From Bradymonas sp963697525 (lineage in GTDB: Bacteria; Myxococcota_A; Bradymonadia; Bradymonadales; Bradymonadaceae), in NCBI GenBank assembly GCA_963697525.1, contig OY969087.1, positions 3,162,001 to 3,226,000 on the forward strand: a stretch of 64,000 nucleotides of DNA. The letters run 5' to 3'. Below, piece by piece: positions 58,694 through 64,000 of this stretch. Both the position numbers and the translations under genes were made by a program. The notes under the pieces were generated by a model. That model did not search any database. It was not told where the DNA came from and saw only the letters and a list, made by a program, of their open reading frames with translations. How positions within the stretch are numbered: the stretch's first letter is position 1; each line of letters opens with the position of its first letter.

Positions 58694-61078
58694 ATGACAA
58701 ACAAATCCAGAAGGTTCGCCGCGGTATATGGGGCCATGTTGGCCGCGGGCCTCATCTTGGGCAACGCTCCACAGGCCCAGGCCACTTGGAAGTGGAAAGA
58801 TCCCACGACCAGTCAGGATTGCAACCCCGACGGCGGCTCGGACGTGCAGACGCTGCCACCGCCGAGCGTCATGATGATGCTCGACCAGTCGGGCTCGATG
58901 GGGCCGCCGAGCACCGGCGGCGAATGGCTGGACGCGACGGTTTGCCCCTGCGATTACACCGCAACCGTTCGCGACTGGGATTCGTGCAACTATACCGGCG
59001 GCTATTATTGTTCGTATAGTTATTGGCATTATTTGTCAGGCAATTCGGCGCGTTGCACAAGCTGTTCGACAGCGTCCGAGTGCGTGTCGAATGCCGACAG
59101 TATCATCGACCCCTATGTGCGCCACTTTTGTGGCACCTCGCAGGTGTCGGCCAACTTCGTTCAACAAACGACGATCAATGACACGATGTGGGTCGCCGGT
59201 GATGCGACCAATGCGAGCTGTCAGCGGGAAGTCACGGGTGCTTTCGCCGGCACCTACTCCGATTTCGATGTGACGGCGACGGTGGGCACATGTCAGCCGG
59301 GCTCGGCCACCAAGTGGGCGATCGCCCAGAGCTCCATCGACGCGGTGGTCGCGGATATGACCAATTCCGATCCCGACGAGGTCGAGTTCGGCCTGGGATT
59401 GTTCCATGGCAGTGGCGCCACCATCGAGACCGAAGCTGCTCCCAACAACGGCCCGACCATCGACTCGATCCTCGGCAGCAATGGACCCGGCGGCGGCACG
59501 CCTACCGAGACGGCCATCGACACGATGAAGAATAGCTCGACGATTCAGAATGCGCCGGGCGCCGCGGCCGGCTTGCTCATCACCGATGGCTACCCCAGCA
59601 GCAGCGATTGGGATGGCGTTGTCCAGGCGGCCTGTGAGCATCGGGCGGTCGCGCCGATGTATGTCGTCGGTTTCGGCGGCGGTACCAACGTCGCCTTCAA
59701 CGACGTATTGGCGGCCGCCGGTGGCACGGGAACCTGCGACAACGGCGGTGACCCCTGCGCGGCGGGCCCCGATCAGTATTCCGCCAGCCATTGGCAAGGC
59801 AAGTGTACCGGCAGTCGCCAGGCCGACGACCAGCAAGCGCTTATCGACGCCTTGTCGGCCATCGTCAACCAGGTCTCGTGCACCTTCCCGTTGAGTGCCT
59901 TTACCGGCGGCTCGTCAACCCAGCCGTGGGACCAGTCGCGTCAGGGATGCGCGGCCGACGACTACGAGTGTCTGAAGATCCTGCTCAAGGGCTATCAACG
60001 ATTGCACTACGTCAGCTACAGCGGAACCCTGGGTCCCGACGATGGGATTGGATGGCGGTTTGGCGATGCCAGCCACACCACGATCAAGATCTTGAACCAG
60101 AGCGACGACAGCCGGGTCACCGGCGACTACTGCAAGAATATCCAGGACGGCCTGGTCACTAACCCCAACGGTAACGACGTCTCCATCCACCTGGCGTGCA
60201 TGTGTCAGCAGCCGACCACCCAGAGCTGCGGCGGCAGCGGGCACCTGAATGACTTCTGCTACCGCGAGCCGTCGACGTGTACGCCACCGGGGGCCTGTGA
60301 GTGTGGTGTGGGCACCTGGAGTTGCACGCAGGGCATGGACAGTTGCGACCAGGCGACCTCGTGCAACCCGGATCAGCTCATCGACGCCGATCAAGTGGGC
60401 GATTCGTGCACCGTGGGCCAGGGTGTGTGTGCCGTCACCGGTTCGTATTACTGTGCCTCGGACGGCAGCGTGCAGTGCAGCGCCACGCCCAACAACGGGG
60501 CGGCCACCCAGGAGATCTGCGATGGCAAGGACGACAACTGCGACGGCGCCGTCGACAATGTCGGCTGGACCGGCAGCACGACCTGTCATGTCGCCGGCAA
60601 TTGCGTCTACGTCGATGGCAAGCTCGTCGCCTCGGCCACCATCAACGATGGTGGTGTGACAAGCTCGATGACCTCCGATTCGTCCTGCCCTCAAACCGAC
60701 CAGACGATGGCCGACGAGACCAATCGCTGCAGTGTCGGCTACGCGGCGTGTTCCAGCGGCGGCAACGTGCAGTGCGAGCTCCTACAGCCCATGCCGGAGG
60801 TGTGCAACGGCCTCGACGACGACTGCAACGGCGGCGTCGACAACCTTGGCGACAGCCGCCATTACCTGCAATCCAATGGCTATGGCTCGTACCCGTCGTT
60901 CCCCAGCGAGGGCAATCAGTTCTCGGCGGCGGCGTGCTTCAAGCGCGATGTATGCATGTGCGACAACGGACATGATGCTATCGCCGGTGCCGACTTTACT
61001 TCCTACCTCAACGCCTGGGCGAAGGATCCGGCCAACCCCACTCCGCAGTGCTACTGTGGCGCAGGGTTGAGTCAGTAA
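58694..61078 (+). CDS. Cassette B von Willebrand A / MopE-motif secreted protein
   Basis: 794 aa with GGAG 7-8 nt before the ATG. Signal peptide to ~QAQA|TWKW; MIDAS LDQSGSM. Inserted directly after it is a Cys/Tyr/Trp-rich stretch of ~140 residues (about 58899-59311) absent in copy A. The vWA core then resumes (KWAIAQSSIDAVVADM; GGGTPTETAIDTM; LLITDGYPS). MopE-type motifs at ~60519 (CDGKDDNCDGAVDN) and ~60802 (CNGLDDDCNGGVDN). Ends QCYCGAGLSQ. Probably secreted; the lipoprotein 62 nt upstream is likely its partner. Confidence 0.87.
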   Translation: MTNKSRRFAAVYGAMLAAGLILGNAPQAQATWKWKDPTTSQDCNPDGGSDVQTLPPPSVMMMLDQSGSMGPPSTGGEWLDATVCPCDYTATVRDWDSCNYTGGYYCSYSYWHYLSGNSARCTSCSTASECVSNADSIIDPYVRHFCGTSQVSANFVQQTTINDTMWVAGDATNASCQREVTGAFAGTYSDFDVTATVGTCQPGSATKWAIAQSSIDAVVADMTNSDPDEVEFGLGLFHGSGATIETEAAPNNGPTIDSILGSNGPGGGTPTETAIDTMKNSSTIQNAPGAAAGLLITDGYPSSSDWDGVVQAACEHRAVAPMYVVGFGGGTNVAFNDVLAAAGGTGTCDNGGDPCAAGPDQYSASHWQGKCTGSRQADDQQALIDALSAIVNQVSCTFPLSAFTGGSSTQPWDQSRQGCAADDYECLKILLKGYQRLHYVSYSGTLGPDDGIGWRFGDASHTTIKILNQSDDSRVTGDYCKNIQDGLVTNPNGNDVSIHLACMCQQPTTQSCGGSGHLNDFCYREPSTCTPPGACECGVGTWSCTQGMDSCDQATSCNPDQLIDADQVGDSCTVGQGVCAVTGSYYCASDGSVQCSATPNNGAATQEICDGKDDNCDGAVDNVGWTGSTTCHVAGNCVYVDGKLVASATINDGGVTSSMTSDSSCPQTDQTMADETNRCSVGYAACSSGGNVQCELLQPMPEVCNGLDDDCNGGVDNLGDSRHYLQSNGYGSYPSFPSEGNQFSAAACFKRDVCMCDNGHDAIAGADFTSYLNAWAKDPANPTPQCYCGAGLSQ
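58899..59311 (+). other. Variable insert in vWA domain, copy B
   Basis: Segment coding for ~140 residues rich in Cys, Tyr, Trp and Ser (e.g. CPCDYTATVRDWDSCNY), replacing an 18-residue loop in copy A. Little similarity to the insert in copy C beyond an opening VCxCxYTAxVxDWxxC pattern. Confidence 0.65.
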
Positions 61079-61106
61079 CCCGCCCAGCAGCCCACACCTG
61101 CCCGCA

Positions 61107-61147
61107 GCCGGCCGCCATCTCCCCGGGATGGCGGCCGGCGTTGTTTC
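61107..61147 (+). terminator. Intrinsic terminator after cassette B
   Basis: 12-bp stem (61107-61118 with 61128-61139, GCCGGCCGCCAT/ATGGCGGCCGGC) followed by GTTGTTT, 28 nt after the stop. Confidence 0.75.
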
Positions 61148-61352
61148 TTGAAGTTCACGCGGGCAACTATCTGAGATAGATCGTAAAAATTGAAATAAGT
61201 GTTTGAGATCTGCGTCTCATAGTAATATAATTACCTCCGGGGCGTATTTCTTACATGATGAAAGATAAATAAATTTCACGGCTGATACCGGCCGGATTCG
61301 GTAAAATGTAAGGACGACCCCTTCTTGGCTTGAAGACAACCAGGTGAAGACA

Positions 61353-62619
61353 ATGCTCGCACGGTTAAAGCTTGGGGCGGCGCTACTCGGTAGCGTCGCC
61401 CTTCTTTGGTTTGGTGGATGTTCGGGAGGGAATGATGGCTCCGGTGGGCCCACCACCGTGCTCCCCAGTAGCGGCCACGATGCTGGGGAAGGAGGCGGCT
61501 CGGCGAGCGACGCGGCGGACACGACCGACGCGACCAGCCCCACCGATGCGCAGGCCGGCGATGCCACTCAGCAGACCGACGATGCCGGCGCCGATGGTGG
61601 CACAAGTCAGCCCGATTCCGACGCCGGCAGCACACAGGCCGACGCCGACGCTTCGTCGGGGACCTGCCCGGATACGCCGTGCACGGGCGGCAAGGTGTGC
61701 GTCAACGGTGCCTGTGTCGAGGAGACTCCGCAGTCGAAGTGCGGCGGCGCCACCGATCTCGGCTCACTGGCTCCCGGGGCGTCGGTGACGGCCTCGGGCA
61801 CGCTCGAAGGCGCCAGCGATGCGCTGGCGGCGAGTTGCAACGACCAGAGCGGCACACCCGAGCAGGTCTTTAGCTTCACGGTCACCCAGGACAGCCGGGT
61901 GGACTTCGTGACCTCGTTTATGGGCAACTACTCGGCGGTGGTCTCCTTCCGCACCACCTGCGATGACTCGACCAGCTTATTGGGCTGTCACTCGGGCGAC
62001 GCGGCGCTGCCGTTGGTGCCGGCGGGGACCAAGGTGTTCATGATTGTCGAGCTCTCCCAGGGCAACGGCGGCCAGTTTAGCATCGACCTGTCGGCGACTG
62101 CCGAGAGCTGCCCGGCCGGGCTGCGTAGCTGTACCTCCGGCGAGCTTAAGGTGTGCAGCGGCGGCAGTCAGAAGCCAGACCTTCGGCTGTGGCGACACCT
62201 GCTCGACGGCGACGGCGTGTGCCGGAAACTCCTGTGGCGACGCCATCCAGGTCACCCAGTCGCAGACCTTTACCGGTGACCTGGGGGCCTATTCGAGCAC
62301 CTTCGACTTCGACGGCGCGTCGCTTTGTCAGGCGCCCAATGGCTCGAGCATCCCGACGCCGGGGGCCGACGTGGTCTTCGAACTGCCCAACCTGACCACC
62401 AGCGATACGGTCAACATCGACGCGGTGAGCAACGACAACAACCTGAACGCCGTCTTCATCATGAAAGGCGGCTGCGGCCAGCCGCTGCAATGCTCGCGGG
62501 TGGTCGGCGATCAGAGCGCGTTCGATTTCACGCCGGCCTCCGATGGGACCTACTACGTGGTCATCGACAAGACCACTCAGTCGTCGGGCCCGTTCTCCTA
62601 CACGTTTACCTACAAATAG
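61353..62619 (+). CDS. Cassette C lipoprotein, needs +1 frameshift
   Basis: ATG at 61353 with AGGTG 8-9 nt upstream; a GTG at 61344 is in frame. Lipobox FGGC, Asp/Ala-rich linker and CPDTPCTGGKVCVNGACV. The starting frame stops at 62279, but the second domain continues in the +1 frame to 62619 (~421 aa). The shift must fall between 62148 and ~62180, the same spot as in copy B. Domain 2 protein is almost identical to copy B while the DNA differs at many silent positions. No clear sigma54 site was found upstream. Confidence 0.75.
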
Positions 62620-62682
62620 ACCGACTCATCCTTCCCCCGCCACATGAATATGGTGGCCTAAACGGCACTTGGAGCAATGAAA

Positions 62683-64000
62683 ATGACAACACGCGGCACC
62701 AGAACAGTTGGGGGGTGCCTCGCCTTATTGGTCGCCGGCCTCATCTTCGGCCACGCCACACAGGCGCGTGCAAATTGGAAGTGGAAAGATCCCACCACCA
62801 GCCAGGCCTGTAATCCCGACGGCGGCTCGGACGTGCAGATGCTGCCGCCGCCCAGCGTCATGCTCATGCTCGACCAGTCGGGCTCGATGGGCTGGATGGA
62901 CCCTATCAGTTCCACCGTGTGTCACTGCTCGTATACCGCGAGCGTCCACGACTGGAATTATTGCGACTACACCAGCGGCGAGTACTGCTCGAAGGAATGC
63001 GGCAGTTGGTTCACGTTTTGGGGGCACAAGTTGTGGTGTTGGTACTACACGGATGCGTACCATCCGGTAAGTAACCTGTCGTCAGCGTTCTGCGGCAAGA
63101 ATTGTACGAGCGCGTCGGATTGCATCAGTCGCGCAAATAGCCTGGTGGGAAACCAGGTGAGCAACTACTGCGGAACACGTAACTTGTCGGCAACACTGCG
63201 TAGCTACAACCACACACTTTCAGGCGGTTTCAACGCCATCGGCGCGGACTCGTCGGCCATGTGCGGCAACCTCGCCGACAGTAGGGTCTCCGGCTATTCC
63301 AATGACTACAGCATCACCTCTGCTTCCAGCGACTACTGTTGGTCGGCCACGACCACCAAATGGGAAGTCGCCAAGAGCGCGATCAACGCCGTGGTCTCGG
63401 ACATGACCAGCTCCGACCCCGATCAGGTCCAGTTTGGCCTGGGGCTGTTTCATTACAGCGGCGCCTCGATCAAGACCAACGCCCGGGCCAATAATGGTCC
63501 AACTATTGCCTCGATCCTCAAGAACAACGGCCCCGGCGGCGGCACGCCGACCCGCGCGGCGATCGACACCATGAGGAATAGCGCGACCATCCAGAACGCC
63601 TCGGGCGCGAAGGCCGGCGTGCTCATCACCGACGGCTACCCCAGTAGCTCGTGGGACAACGTCATCGCGGCGGCTTGCCGGCACCGGCAATCGGCCCCCA
63701 TGTACGTGGTCGGATTCGGTGGTGGCACCAACGTCGCCTTCAACAATACGTTGGCCGCCGCCGGTGGCACGGGCACCTGTCAAAGCGGCGGAGATCCCTG
63801 TGCGGCGGGCTCGCACCAGTACAGCTCTTGGTACTGGGACGGAAAATGCTCCGGAAGTAAACAGGCCGACAATGCCCAGGCGCTGATCAACGCGCTGTCG
63901 CAGATCGTCAACCAGGTCTCGTGCACCTTCCCGCTCAGCGCCTTCACGGGGTCTTCGTCGACCCAGGTGTGGGATCAGTCGCGCCAGGGCTGCGCCGCCG
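62683..64000 (+). CDS. Cassette C von Willebrand A secreted protein (3' end outside window)
   Basis: Open frame from the ATG at 62683 (GGAG 8 nt upstream) to the window end, 439 codons seen. Signal ending TQARA|NWKW, then MLDQSGSM. A ~155-residue insert (about 62892-63357), very rich in Cys, Trp, Tyr and Asn, precedes KWEVAKSAINAVVSDM and the vWA core (GGGTPTRAAIDTM, LITDGYPS). The visible part ends within the segment that precedes the MopE region in A and B. An alternative start at 62677 lies too close to the ribosome site. Confidence 0.85.
   Translation, partial: MTTRGTRTVGGCLALLVAGLIFGHATQARANWKWKDPTTSQACNPDGGSDVQMLPPPSVMLMLDQSGSMGWMDPISSTVCHCSYTASVHDWNYCDYTSGEYCSKECGSWFTFWGHKLWCWYYTDAYHPVSNLSSAFCGKNCTSASDCISRANSLVGNQVSNYCGTRNLSATLRSYNHTLSGGFNAIGADSSAMCGNLADSRVSGYSNDYSITSASSDYCWSATTTKWEVAKSAINAVVSDMTSSDPDQVQFGLGLFHYSGASIKTNARANNGPTIASILKNNGPGGGTPTRAAIDTMRNSATIQNASGAKAGVLITDGYPSSSWDNVIAAACRHRQSAPMYVVGFGGGTNVAFNNTLAAAGGTGTCQSGGDPCAAGSHQYSSWYWDGKCSGSKQADNAQALINALSQIVNQVSCTFPLSAFTGSSSTQVWDQSRQGCAA
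62892..63357 (+). other. Variable insert in vWA domain, copy C
   Basis: Encodes ~155 residues, including CSKECGSW and WGHKLWCWYY. Longer than and divergent from the insert of copy B, while the flanking vWA sequence is highly similar. Confidence 0.65.

Larger units (their letters stand above)
53779..64000 (+). repeat. Tandem array of three lipoprotein-vWA cassettes
   Basis: Three direct copies of a lipoprotein gene plus vWA gene: A 53779-57017, B 57380-61078, C 61353-beyond 64000. Gene order, orientation and short intra-cassette gaps (47, 62 and 63 nt) are the same. B and C are closest to each other; A is more divergent. Confidence 0.9.

Noticed and set aside
61139..61190. sigma54 promoter for cassette C
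   Set aside because: The best match lacks GC at -12, so it is not listed as a feature.

Overview
The window is about 65% GC and densely coded. It looks like a chromosomal piece of a Bradymonadales-type (Myxococcota/Deltaproteobacteria-related) bacterium. This is inferred from lipoproteins with long Asp/Thr/Ala-rich linkers behind the lipobox, MopE-type CDGxDDNCDG motifs, Hanks-type kinases, a sigma54 activator and an rrn operon with a long 23S. No 16S comparison could be run, so the taxonomy is an inference.

Layout. 1-8.4 kb: the end of a WYL regulator, a TPR protein, a beta-helix lipoprotein with a YPDSAF tandem repeat, and a Ser/Thr kinase fused to an FGE/SUMF1-like domain. 8.4-14.4 kb: a complete rrn operon with three tandem promoter-like sites, boxA-like motifs, RNase III-type stems around 16S and 23S, no tRNA in the spacer, then 5S and a terminator. 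14.6-31 kb: mostly housekeeping genes (DUF1835-like protein, threonine ammonia-lyase, SlyD-type isomerase, CoA-binding protein, MFS exporter, metallophosphoesterase, XPB-like helicase with a frameshift, GFA protein, RimK, a second kinase, a receiver-domain protein). 31-40 kb: valS, an SprT-like protein and a metallophosphoesterase-like tetraheme lipoprotein in overlapping frames, then a rhodanese, a GH113-like lipoprotein and an acidic-linker protein. 40-53.5 kb: an NtrC-type activator with an altered GAFTGA loop, a RAYT transposase bracketed by small palindromes, a penicillin-acylase-type lipoprotein, a histidine kinase coupled to a prepilin peptidase, asnS, an SDR protein and a KamA-family radical SAM enzyme.

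53.5-64 kb is the most unusual part: a tandem array of three two-gene cassettes. Each has a secreted lipoprotein (EGF-like Cys cluster plus two beta-type domains) followed by a secreted, Cys-rich von Willebrand A protein; the two complete vWA proteins end in MopE-like motifs and the third runs off the window. Cassettes A and B have near-perfect -24/-12 sigma54 promoter matches about 190 nt ahead of the lipoprotein start. In B and C the vWA domain carries a long, divergent Cys/aromatic-rich insertion just after the metal-binding DxSxS motif. The lipoproteins of B and C both need a +1 frameshift at the same place, while the protein after the shift is almost unchanged between copies despite many silent differences. 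That suggests a duplicated, sigma54-controlled surface-recognition or adhesion system, possibly with programmed +1 frameshifting. Sequencing error or fixed mutation remains possible and must be excluded from raw reads.
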